Shown one piece after another: positions 18,288 to 28,264 of a stretch of 64,000 bases of DNA. The position numbers were made by a program, and so were the translations under genes. This DNA is from DATFQI01 sp963816955. GTDB taxonomy: Bacteria > Actinomycetota > Thermoleophilia > Solirubrobacterales > Solirubrobacteraceae. The notes under the pieces are model-generated. The model saw only the letters and a program-made list of their open reading frames with translations, was not told the DNA's origin and did no database searches. The DNA lies in the NCBI GenBank assembly GCA_963816955.1, contig CAWFME010000007.1, positions 124,001 to 188,000 of the forward strand, read 5' to 3'. Each line of letters opens with the position of its first letter. Position 1 is the stretch's first letter.

Positions 18288-21200
18288 CAGGACGGCGTGG
18301 GCATCGAGAAGCCGGTGGCCGCGCCGCCGATGGCGGGCGCGGCGTCCTGCGCGACGGGCGTCAGGAAGCCCATCAGGTCACGGAAGAAGCCGAGCGGGCT
18401 GATCGTCACGATGTCGCCGAGCATCTTCGCGACGCCGACGGCGGAGCGGATCGCCTGCATCGTGTCGGCCTGCAGGTGCACCTTGCCGAGCGGGAACGAG
18501 TAGGACGCGCCGACCCCGCCGTAGAGGCCCGCGGCACCCTCCGCGCCGGCCAGCGCGCCGCCGCCGACCGTCGTGTCCCAGCCCCAGGCGGTGCGCTGGC
18601 TGGTGAACGGATTCGGGATCGACGGGCGGACCGTGAACTCGTCCTGCGTGGTCGTGCCGGGCGTGCCGGGCGTGCCGGGCGTCCCGGGGGTGTCGACGAC
18701 CTGGTCGGGCGTTGCCTCGGTGCGGGTGCTGGCCACGATCGTCGCGCGCTGGTCGGAGGGGGAGAGGTCCGTCTCCGGCTTGCCGGCCGCGGCGGCCTGC
18801 CGGTCGCCGGCGCCCGACCCCGAGACCGGAAGCGGCTCCACGAGCGGCGTGAGCGCGTCGGCGACGTTGCGCCCGCGTCGCTCGCTGAGCGCCTGGTTGG
18901 CCTGCTCGCGCGTCTGGCCCGCCGGGAGGTGGCGCCAGGCGCGGCTCGTGTGGCCGGTGACGTTGACCCCGGTGATGCTCGTGCCGGGCGGAGCCTGGCC
19001 GGGGATGGCGTGGATCCGGTCGGCCGCGGTCTGGATCTGCGCCGCGCCGCCGGCGGCGCTGTCGCCCTGGGTCGGGAACGGGACCTCGCCCACGAACTCG
19101 AGGCCGTGGCCCTCGGGCGTGCCCGGCGTGACGGTCTGCGAGCCCGGGGTCCCCGGCGTGCCGGGAGTGCCCGGGGTGGTGTGGGTGTCGGCGCCGAACG
19201 GCGAGTAGGAGATCCCGCCCTGCGTGAAGTCGACGGAGCCGCCGCGGTAGAACGAGCCGCCGGTCGAGGCCTGGACCCCGCCCCCGACTGCGAGCTTGCC
19301 CTGGACGCCGTAGCTGACGTTGGTGAACCAGCCGCCGTAGGAGCTGATCACATCCGCGTTGGGGTCGCCGAACGACGCGACCGTGCCCCACGCACCTGCT
19401 CCTCCGACGCCGGCGGAAAGGCCGGCGTCGAGGATGTTCCCCTGGACGCTGCCGCCGGGGGAGATGAAGAAGCCGATGTCGTTGCGCCGGTAGTCGAAGA
19501 CGACGTCGAACATGCACGAGGCGACCCCCTGCACGCCGGCGCCCTCGGCCGCGCTGCCGCTGAGGGTCAGCCCGAAGCCGATGTGGTCCCCTTCGGGGTT
19601 CATCAGCGATTGGAGGATGCCGGGGCCGGCCGGGACCTGCTGTGCGGCCTGCGACGCGGCTGCGGTGACCTCGGGCGGCGGGGGCATGCCGTTGGGGAAC
19701 AGCAGCTTCGCCTGCGCGATCGCGCCCTGGACCGCCGGCCCGATCATCTCGAGCACGCGGTTGAGCGCGCGCTCGTGCAGCGGGCCGAGGATCGCCTTCA
19801 GCGCGCGGGCGAGCAGCGCCTTGGCCTTCCCGATCAGCCAGTCGACGACGCGGGTGACGAGCGACTTGACGAGGTTGACGATCCGCCGGACGCCGTTGAG
19901 GACCGCCTGCGCGGTGCGGCGCACGACCTCGACCGCCTTGCGGACGGCCGCCGCGATGCCGTTGAGGATGCGGGTCAGGCCCGCCACCACCTTGGCGACG
20001 ATCGCCTGGGCCGCGGCGGTGATGCGCGCGACGACGCGGTTGACCATCGCCAGCAGGCCGCCGACGAGCGCCTGGGCGACGCTGCGCACCGGGCCGGGGA
20101 GCTGGGCGATCCGGTCGCTGACCATCCGCGTGAGGCCGCCGACCGCGGCGGTGACGAAGTTCGCGACCGTGGTCGCCAGCGACATGACCTTCGCCAGCAT
20201 CGCGGCGATCTTCGCCGTGATCCGGGCCACCATCGCGTCGAGGCGAGCGAAGACCCCGTTGATCTTGTCCGAGATGCGCTGGAAGGCCGTATCGAGGTCG
20301 CGCGGCACGCCGCCCATCAGGCGCTCGAACACCTGGGCGAACGGGCCGAGCAGTGTGGGGAGCAGTCCCGCGCCGCCGAGGATGTTGGGGACCATGCCGG
20401 CGATCGCGCCGGCCGCCTGAGACGGAACGGAGCCGATCTGCGACAGGACGCCCGTGAGCATCCCGAGCATGCCGCTGCGCTCGCCCTCGGCGGCCTCGCC
20501 GGCCTCCTGCGCGGCAGAGCTGGTCTCCGACGACGCGCTCGAGGCGGCCTCGTCGGCCGTGCCCTTGGCCTCGCCGACCTGCTGGCCGGCGGCCTGGCCG
20601 ACCTGGCCGGCGGCGCCGCTGGCCGCGCCGCTGACGAGCCCGGTGATCCCGGACAGCAGCGCCGAGATCGCGCCGCTGGCGAGCGACCCGAGCGTGTCGA
20701 GGATGCCGCCCGACGGCGCCGGCGGGGGCTGCTCGTGGCCGGCCTGCTCGATCTCGTGCGTCTCGACAGAGGGCTCCTCCTCACTGCCGCGCTCGACGGT
20801 CGGCGCCTCGGGGGCGGGGAGGGAGGTGGTGAGCGGCTCCGTGATCGAGGGCGCCTCGCCGGGGTCCTCGATGCCCGTGAGCAGGTCGCCGGCGACCGGA
20901 CCCGAGACCTCGCCCTCGGCGCCGGCGCCACCGCCTGCGCCTCCTCCTCCGCCGCCGGCCGCGATGCGCCCGGCGGCACCGGCCGCCGAGCCGGACGAGC
21001 CGCCCGCGGCACCGCCGACCGCAGCGCCGATGCCGCCGCCAAGTTGTCCCGCCGCGCCCGCGACGCCTGCGCCCACGGCCTGGGTCGCGGCCTCGGCCGC
21101 GCCGCCGAGCGCCCCGGCGGCCCCACCCGCGGCGGCGCCCCCGCCACCGCCCGCGAGGCCTCCGGCAGCCTCGCCCGCGGCGGCGCCCACGGCTCCGGCC

Positions 21201-22606
21201 GAACCGGCTGCCCCACCCGCGGCACCGCCTGCGCCTGCGCCGGCGAGTCCTGCGGCGGCCTGGCCGGCGGCGGCGCCTGCACCAGCGGCTCCGCCCGCGG
21301 CCGCGCCGGCGGCTCCGCCTGCGCTTGCGCCTGCGCCGGCGAGTTCTGCGGCGGCCTGGCCGGCGGCGGCGCCTGCACCAGCGGCTCCGCCCGCGGCCGC
21401 GCCGGCGGCTCCGCCTGCGCTTGCGCCTGCGCCGGCGAGTTCTGCGGCGGCCTGGCCGGCGGCGGCGCCGATGCCCGCGCCCGCGCCGGCGGCTCCGCCC
21501 GCGGCCGCGCCGGCGGCTCCGCTTGCGCCTGCGCCGGCGGCTCCGCCTGCGCTTGCGCCTGCGCCGGCGAGTTCTGCGGCGGCCTGGCCGGCGGCGGCGC
21601 CGATGCCCGCGCCCGCGCCCGCACCGGCGAGACCTGCGGCGGCCTGGCCGGCGGCTGCGCCGACGCCCCCGCTCGCTCCTGCGCCGGCGGAGCCTCCGCT
21701 GGCTGCCGCTCCCGCTCCGGCTCCGGCGAGGCCTGCGGCGGCCTGTGCGGCGGCCCCACCGACGCCTGCGCCCGCCGCGGCGCCGGGGGCCGCGCCGGCT
21801 GATGCGGTACCTGCGGCGCCCGCGAGGTCGCTACCGGCCACGGCGCCTGCGACCTGGCCTGCCGATTCGATGGCGCCGCCGATCGCGCCGAGGATCCCTC
21901 CGGCCGGGCTCGCGGCCGCGCCTGCTGCGCCGGACGCTGCAGCCGCGGCGGCTTCTCCGATGCCGCCGGCGGCGGGGGCCGCCCCGCCGCCTGCGGCGCC
22001 GCCCGCGATCGCTTCGGCGATCCCGCTGCCCACGGTGCCGGCTGCGCCCGCGGCCGCGCCGCCGAGGGCCTCGCCCACGGCTCCCGCGGCTCCGGCGATG
22101 CCGCCCACGATCCCGCCGATGCCGCCGAGCGCTCCGGCCGTTCCACCCGCGCCGGCCCCGGTGCTGCCGGAGGAGCCGGGCGCGGCGGCGCCCTCTTCGA
22201 TCGCGCTCAGCGCCCCGCCGCCGGCTCCGCCGGCGCCTGCGCCCGGTCCGGCTGCGCCGCCCGCGGCTCCTCCGGCTGCCCCGCCGCGCTGGGCGACCGC
22301 ATCGGCGAGGCCGCTCGCTGTGCCGTCGTCCTCCGCGGGGAGCAGGTTGGCGAGCGAGGCGATGTCGCCGAGCGCGGCCCCGGGATTGATGAAGCGACTG
22401 ATGGAGGTGTTGCCCGCACTGCGCTGCAGCGCGACGACCTGGCTCGGGCGCAGGTCTCCCGCGGCCGCCGCGGGCCCCTCGTGCATCGAGGTCGCGCCGC
22501 CGGTGATGGCGCCGAGCGAGATCCCGCTGGGTGCTTCGACCGCGGCTTCGAGCGGCGCGAGGCCAGCTTGCGCTTCGATCAGCTCTGAGTCGTGGTTCTC
22601 CGCCAT
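18287..22606 (-). CDS. Giant Ala/Gly-rich protein with LQRSAGN motif and OmpA-like domain; eCIS-cargo-like
   Basis: This 1439-residue protein has no signal peptide. Residues 53-72 contain PSQVVALQRSAGNTSISRF, a motif found near the N-terminus of many eCIS-associated (DUF4157-type) proteins. Residues of about 108-590 are Ala/Gly low complexity with tandem 32-residue repeats (AGQAAAELAGAGASAGG). Residues of about 750-1000 are long amphipathic helices. TPGTPGTPG hinges at about 1145 and 1310 flank an OmpA-C-like segment (VTGHTSRAW and NQALSERRGRNVADAL, about 1213-1255). The C-terminus is strand-rich with a hydrophobic tail. It is coupled to a beta-sandwich gene, and a palindrome lies 55 bp upstream. 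Export as injection cargo is inference; no eCIS structural genes are nearby. Confidence 0.75.
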   Translation of the reverse strand: MAENHDSELIEAQAGLAPLEAAVEAPSGISLGAITGGATSMHEGPAAAAGDLRPSQVVALQRSAGNTSISRFINPGAALGDIASLANLLPAEDDGTASGLADAVAQRGGAAGGAAGGAAGPGAGAGGAGGGALSAIEEGAAAPGSSGSTGAGAGGTAGALGGIGGIVGGIAGAAGAVGEALGGAAAGAAGTVGSGIAEAIAGGAAGGGAAPAAGGIGEAAAAAASGAAGAAASPAGGILGAIGGAIESAGQVAGAVAGSDLAGAAGTASAGAAPGAAAGAGVGGAAAQAAAGLAGAGAGAAASGGSAGAGASGGVGAAAGQAAAGLAGAGAGAGIGAAAGQAAAELAGAGASAGGAAGAGASGAAGAAAGGAAGAGAGIGAAAGQAAAELAGAGASAGGAAGAAAGGAAGAGAAAGQAAAELAGAGASAGGAAGAAAGGAAGAGAAAGQAAAGLAGAGAGGAAGGAAGSAGAVGAAAGEAAGGLAGGGGGAAAGGAAGALGGAAEAATQAVGAGVAGAAGQLGGGIGAAVGGAAGGSSGSAAGAAGRIAAGGGGGGAGGGAGAEGEVSGPVAGDLLTGIEDPGEAPSITEPLTTSLPAPEAPTVERGSEEEPSVETHEIEQAGHEQPPPAPSGGILDTLGSLASGAISALLSGITGLVSGAASGAAGQVGQAAGQQVGEAKGTADEAASSASSETSSAAQEAGEAAEGERSGMLGMLTGVLSQIGSVPSQAAGAIAGMVPNILGGAGLLPTLLGPFAQVFERLMGGVPRDLDTAFQRISDKINGVFARLDAMVARITAKIAAMLAKVMSLATTVANFVTAAVGGLTRMVSDRIAQLPGPVRSVAQALVGGLLAMVNRVVARITAAAQAIVAKVVAGLTRILNGIAAAVRKAVEVVRRTAQAVLNGVRRIVNLVKSLVTRVVDWLIGKAKALLARALKAILGPLHERALNRVLEMIGPAVQGAIAQAKLLFPNGMPPPPEVTAAASQAAQQVPAGPGILQSLMNPEGDHIGFGLTLSGSAAEGAGVQGVASCMFDVVFDYRRNDIGFFISPGGSVQGNILDAGLSAGVGGAGAWGTVASFGDPNADVISSYGGWFTNVSYGVQGKLAVGGGVQASTGGSFYRGGSVDFTQGGISYSPFGADTHTTPGTPGTPGTPGSQTVTPGTPEGHGLEFVGEVPFPTQGDSAAGGAAQIQTAADRIHAIPGQAPPGTSITGVNVTGHTSRAWRHLPAGQTREQANQALSERRGRNVADALTPLVEPLPVSGSGAGDRQAAAAGKPETDLSPSDQRATIVASTRTEATPDQVVDTPGTPGTPGTPGTTTQDEFTVRPSIPNPFTSQRTAWGWDTTVGGGALAGAEGAAGLYGGVGASYSFPLGKVHLQADTMQAIRSAVGVAKMLGDIVTISPLGFFRDLMGFLTPVAQDAAPAIGGAATGFSMPTPS
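21170..21770 (-). repeat. 96-bp tandem repeats inside the giant gene
   Basis: Two near-identical 96-bp units lie at about 21251-21442, with degenerate copies on both sides. They encode a 32-residue Ala/Gly/Gln unit containing AGQAAAELAGAGASAGG. Such arrays change copy number easily and are also prone to assembly collapse. Confidence 0.8.
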
Positions 22607-22660
22607 GCGCCGCGGCGACGAGTCTCTCCGCCCGCCCGCGAAAGTGCAATGGCAGGTTTC

Positions 22661-22676
22661 ACGTTCGCCCGAACGT
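22661..22676 (-). promoter_or_regulatory. Perfect palindrome upstream of the giant gene
   Basis: ACGTTCG-CC-CGAACGT is a 7-bp inverted repeat with 2-bp spacer, 55 bp upstream of the ATG at 22606. The half-sites are in the opposite order to a LexA box, so this is a different operator. The regulator is not identifiable. Confidence 0.5.
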
Positions 22677-22748
22677 CCGCCTCATAGGGCGACGGACCGG
22701 CGGCCGCCGCGCGCCGTGCGCGCAGCGGCCGGTCCGAATGCAATCGAG

Positions 22749-23597
22749 CTAGTTCGGCGCGTTCCCGCAGCTCGTGGACGCCGGGCCCGTGGTGGAGCCG
22801 TCGGCGTTGACGAGCGACACGTTGAACAGGTTCAGCGCCTTGGTGATGCGCGTGCCCGCGAGGTCGGAGCCGGGGTAGGCGCCGAGGTCGACCAGCAGGT
22901 GGGTGAAGTTGCCGATCGCCGGGCCGCCGGGGGCGGTCAGCACGCCGCTGCCGGAGTCGCCGGGCGCACCCGCGCCCGTCCAGCCGTAGCCGTCGTCGTA
23001 GAGGTTCGTGGCGAGGCCGCCCTCGACCTTGCCCTGACCCACCGCGACGCCGTAGCCGTGGCCGTAGTGGAAGACCGGCGTCGGCTCGCAGCCCGTGTAG
23101 ATGCCCTGCGGACCGCCGATGACCGGCATCGCCGGGTTGACGCCCCACTCGGCCGCGACGGCCGGGTCGATCTTGATCAGCGCCCAGTCGTTGCCGGGCT
23201 CACCCTCACCGGATGTCATGTGGGAGACAGTGCCGACGACCGCGATCGTCGTCGTGTCGACCTGCATCGTGACCTCTTGGCCCCTGCTGTCGACGCAGTG
23301 GCGCGCGGTGCCCACGTACTGCGAGGCGCCGTCGGTGAAGATGAAGTTCGCCGTGCAGCCGTACGGCGCGACGATGCAGCCGCCGGCGGACACGCCGGGG
23401 GCCTGCACGCCGGGGCACTCCGTGTTGAGCGCCGCCAGGGGGATGCTCACGCCCTTCGCGCCCTTCTTGGAGAGCTTCTTCTCCATGTTGGGCTTCATGA
23501 ACTTCGCGGGCGCCCGCCCGCTCGCGCCGGCGACCCCTGCAGTCGCCATCACGAACGCGCACGCGAGCGCGAGCAAGACACCTGGTCTGAAGCGCAT
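22749..23597 (-). CDS. Secreted trypsin-like (S1 family) serine protease
   Basis: This 282-residue exported protein has a signal peptide (residues 1-26, ending VAGASG). The catalytic triad is readable: His100 in GTARHC, Asp137 in GNDWALIKID and Ser215 in APGDSGSGV. Cysteines at about 61, 74, 81, 101, 170 and near the C-terminus could form disulfides. A Lys-rich segment before the protease domain (MEKKLSKKGAKG) may be a short propeptide. A strong Shine-Dalgarno (GAGGGAGGAAC) precedes the ATG, unlike the leaderless genes here. It probably digests external protein. Confidence 0.88.
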   Translation of the reverse strand: MRFRPGVLLALACAFVMATAGVAGASGRAPAKFMKPNMEKKLSKKGAKGVSIPLAALNTECPGVQAPGVSAGGCIVAPYGCTANFIFTDGASQYVGTARHCVDSRGQEVTMQVDTTTIAVVGTVSHMTSGEGEPGNDWALIKIDPAVAAEWGVNPAMPVIGGPQGIYTGCEPTPVFHYGHGYGVAVGQGKVEGGLATNLYDDGYGWTGAGAPGDSGSGVLTAPGGPAIGNFTHLLVDLGAYPGSDLAGTRITKALNLFNVSLVNADGSTTGPASTSCGNAPN

Positions 23598-23623
23598 CTG
23601 TTCCTCCCTCAGGAATGAGCTGA

Positions 23624-23646
23624 GGGCGCGCTCCCGCAGCGCGCCC
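23624..23646 (-). repeat. Hairpin in the 5' region of the secreted protease gene
   Basis: GGGCGCGCT (23624-23632) and AGCGCGCCC (23638-23646) form a perfect 9-bp stem with a 5-nt loop, 27 bp upstream of the protease ATG. It is either a leader hairpin of the protease or a terminator for the MMPL gene direction. A tandem 8-bp direct repeat (GACGGTCA twice) follows at 23668-23683. Confidence 0.45.
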
Positions 23647-23694
23647 GGTTGCTCATGAGAGTTTCCCGACGGTCAGACGGTCAAACGGGAACGT

Positions 23695-25827
23695 TCAGAC
23701 GGCCGCGTGTCGCTGCTCGAGGTCCGCTTCGGGTCGGTGCTCGCCATCGGTGCGGGCCAGCTTCGACGGCCACCAGACCCGCTGGCCGATGTCGAGCACC
23801 AGCGCCGGGACCAGCACCGACCTCACGAGGAACGTGTCGAGCAGCACCCCGAATGCGACCACGAAGCCGATCTGGGTGAGGAACACCAGCGGCAGGACTC
23901 CGAGCACGGAGAACGTGCCGGCGAGCACGATGCCCGCCGAGGTGATCACGCCGCCGGTGACGGCGAGGCCGCGGATCATGCCCGCCCGGGTCCCGTGGCG
24001 CTGGGTCTCCTCGCGGACCCTGGCCATCAGGAAGATGTTGTAGTCGATGCCGAGCGCCACGAGGAAGACGAAGGCGTACAGCGGCAGGGACGCGTCCGAG
24101 CCCGGGAACCCGAAGATCACGTCGTAGACCACGACGCTCACCCCGAGCGCCGCGCCGAAGGACAGGATGACCGTGCCGATCAGCAGCAGCGGCGCGAGCA
24201 CGGCCCGCAGGAGCACCATCAGGATCAGGAACACGATCGCCAGCGCGATCGGGACGATCAGCAGCGTGTCCCGGGTCGCGGCCTCACGGCCGTCGAGCTG
24301 GATCGCGGTCTGGCCGCCGACCAGCACGTCCTCGCCGCCCGCCTCGCGGGCGGCGGCCCTGATCGGGTCGATCGCCTCCTCGGCCTGCTTCGAGTACGGG
24401 TCGACGTCGAGCGTGGCCGCGAGCAGCACGCCGCCGTCGCCCTGCTCGGCCGGTCGGACGGCCGACACGCGGTCGACGTCGCCCACGGCCGCTGCGACCG
24501 CCTCGGCCCTGGACGCGTCGGGCACCACGATGTCGGTCGGGATCGCGTCGCCCTGCGGGAACGCCTCGGCGAGCAGTTCCTGGCCCTCGACGGACTCGAC
24601 CTCGCCGACGTACTGGTTGCCGCCGTTGAGCCCGGTCGAGAAGTTCAGGAGCCCGAAGCAGCAGACGACGAGGATCGCGGCGGTGCTGATCCAGATCCGG
24701 CGCGGGGAGCGGGCGACCCGCTCGCCGACGTGCCGCCACGCGCCGTGGGTCTCGTCGGCGCCCGAGTCGCCGAGGTGGGGGATGCCGTTGTCCCAGCCGA
24801 GGATCGCCGGGCGCCAGAACGCGCGGCGGCCGAAGATCGCGAGCATGGCGGGCAGGAAGGTGAGCATCGAGAGCATCGCCACGGCGATGCCCATCGCGCC
24901 GATCGGGCCCATGCCCGAGGTGGCGTTGACCTCGGCCAGCGACAGCGCCAGCAGCGCGGCGATCACCGTGGACCCGGAGGCGACGATCGCCGGCCCGGCG
25001 GTGCGCATCGCCAGCGCGAGCGCCTCATGCTTGTCCTCGTGCTTGCGCAGCTCCTCCCGGTAGCGCGAGACGAGCAGCAGCGCGTAGTCGGTGCCGGCGC
25101 CGAGCACCAGCACGGAGAGGATCGAGGACGACTGGCCGTTGACGGTCACGCCCAGCTCGGTCAGCCCGAAGCCGAGGCCCTGCACGGTGATCTCGGCGAA
25201 GATGACCGCGAACAGCGGGATCAGCCAGAAGATCGGGCTGCGGTAGATCGCGATCAGCAGGAAGATCACGAGCGAGACCGCGGCGATCAGCAGCGTGCCG
25301 CTGATGCTCTCGAACACCTTGATGGCGTCGGCCGCGTAGCCGGCAGGGCCGGTCACCTTGGCCTGCAGCCCGCCGCCGGGATCGGAGGCCTCCTCGCGCA
25401 GCTGCTCGACCGGGTCGAGGATCGTGTCGCTCTCGCCGTCGCCGGTGATGACCGCGCTCATCAGCGCGGTGGTGCCGTCCTCGGAGGGAATCGGCTCCGA
25501 CAGCGGCGTGGTGTCGCGCGGCAGGTCGGCGTTGAAGTTGCGCCGGTCCTCGGCGATCACCTCGCGGTCGGCGGCCGTGAGCCCGCCGTCGCGCCGGTAG
25601 ACGACCACTGCGGCCGCGTTCTCGCCGCCCTGGAGCTCTTCGACCGCCGCCAGCGCCTTCGTCGACTCGGCGTCGCCGGGCAGGAACGAGCTCGACTCGT
25701 TCTGCTGCGCGTCCGTGTACTTGGCCGGCAGGCCGGCAGCGTTGACGCCCATGAACACGAGCAGCCAGACGAGCGCGACGATCCACTTGGCGCGCCGGCC
25801 CGACGCGAGGGTGAGGAGATTCGACAT
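23695..25827 (-). CDS. MMPL-family RND transporter
   Basis: This 710-residue membrane protein is arranged as two repeats of one helix, a large external loop and five to six helices (about 15-360 and 370-680). The first helix is WIVALVWLLVFMGVNAAGL. Conserved proton-relay type segments are GAGTDYALLLVSRYREEL in the first half and LGIDYNIFLMARVREE in the second, both matching the MMPL/RND GxxxDY motif. Family members export lipids or hydrophobic drugs. ATG 25827 is chosen; two tandem palindromes lie just upstream, suggesting control by a TetR-like repressor encoded elsewhere. Confidence 0.93.
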   Translation of the reverse strand: MSNLLTLASGRRAKWIVALVWLLVFMGVNAAGLPAKYTDAQQNESSSFLPGDAESTKALAAVEELQGGENAAAVVVYRRDGGLTAADREVIAEDRRNFNADLPRDTTPLSEPIPSEDGTTALMSAVITGDGESDTILDPVEQLREEASDPGGGLQAKVTGPAGYAADAIKVFESISGTLLIAAVSLVIFLLIAIYRSPIFWLIPLFAVIFAEITVQGLGFGLTELGVTVNGQSSSILSVLVLGAGTDYALLLVSRYREELRKHEDKHEALALAMRTAGPAIVASGSTVIAALLALSLAEVNATSGMGPIGAMGIAVAMLSMLTFLPAMLAIFGRRAFWRPAILGWDNGIPHLGDSGADETHGAWRHVGERVARSPRRIWISTAAILVVCCFGLLNFSTGLNGGNQYVGEVESVEGQELLAEAFPQGDAIPTDIVVPDASRAEAVAAAVGDVDRVSAVRPAEQGDGGVLLAATLDVDPYSKQAEEAIDPIRAAAREAGGEDVLVGGQTAIQLDGREAATRDTLLIVPIALAIVFLILMVLLRAVLAPLLLIGTVILSFGAALGVSVVVYDVIFGFPGSDASLPLYAFVFLVALGIDYNIFLMARVREETQRHGTRAGMIRGLAVTGGVITSAGIVLAGTFSVLGVLPLVFLTQIGFVVAFGVLLDTFLVRSVLVPALVLDIGQRVWWPSKLARTDGEHRPEADLEQRHAAV

Positions 25828-25862
25828 GGGGCCTTTCCCGTCGATGAGGTGCCGAGAAGTCA

Positions 25863-25901
25863 ACCGGAACTGAGGTTCCGGTGAGGTACGGGTGACCGTA
25901 C
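25863..25901 (-). promoter_or_regulatory. Two tandem palindromic operators upstream of the MMPL gene
   Basis: ACCGGAAC-TGAG-GTTCCGGT (25863-25882) is a perfect 8-bp inverted repeat. It is followed after 3 bp by GTACGG-GTGA-CCGTAC (25886-25901), a perfect 6-bp one. Both share the same 4-bp spacer length. They lie in the 82-bp gap before the transporter, typical of TetR-family operators. Confidence 0.6.
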
Positions 25902-25909
25902 TCGCCGGA

Positions 25910-27862
<1,953 letters not shown>

Positions 27863-27871
27863 AGTCCTGTT

Positions 27872-28264
27872 ATGTCCCACCATAGGAAAACGATCACGGC
27901 GTCCGGCGCGCCGGAGGCCGTCGGCCCCTACACGCACGCCGTCGTCTCCAACGGGCTGGTGTTCTGCAGCGGCCAGGTGCCGATCGATCCCGCGACCGGC
28001 AAGCTCGTCGAGGGTGACATCGGCGAGCAGACCAAACGGTGCCTGGAGAACCTCTCCGTGGTCGCCGCGGCGGCCGGCGCGCAGCTCTCCGACGCGGTAC
28101 GCATGGGCATCTACGTGATCGACATGGGCACGTTCAAGGACGTCAACGAGGCCTACGCCTCCTACTTCGAGTCCGACCCTCCGGCCCGCTCGACGGTCGG
28201 CGTCGCGGCGCTGCCGCTCGGGGCCCAGGTCGAGATCGATGCCGTCATCGCCCTCCCCGACTGA
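27872..28264 (+). CDS. RidA/YjgF-family enamine/imine deaminase
   Basis: RidA proteins hydrolyse reactive 2-aminoacrylate and related enamines released by PLP-dependent dehydratases. The 130-residue protein has the family pattern: GPYTHAV near the N-terminus, FCSGQVPIDPATGKLV, and ARSTVGVAALPLGAQVEIDA, with the substrate-carboxylate Arg in PARST. Its end overlaps the start of the threonine dehydratase by 26 bp. That places the detoxifying enzyme in the same transcript as the enzyme that makes its substrate. Confidence 0.95.
   Translation: MSHHRKTITASGAPEAVGPYTHAVVSNGLVFCSGQVPIDPATGKLVEGDIGEQTKRCLENLSVVAAAAGAQLSDAVRMGIYVIDMGTFKDVNEAYASYFESDPPARSTVGVAALPLGAQVEIDAVIALPD

Noticed and set aside
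20454..23618. Long plus-strand open frame across the giant gene
   Set aside because: It is an antisense shadow produced by extreme GC codon bias; the minus-strand frame has the LQRSAGN motif, hinges and a normal start, while this frame is low complexity with no recognisable domain.
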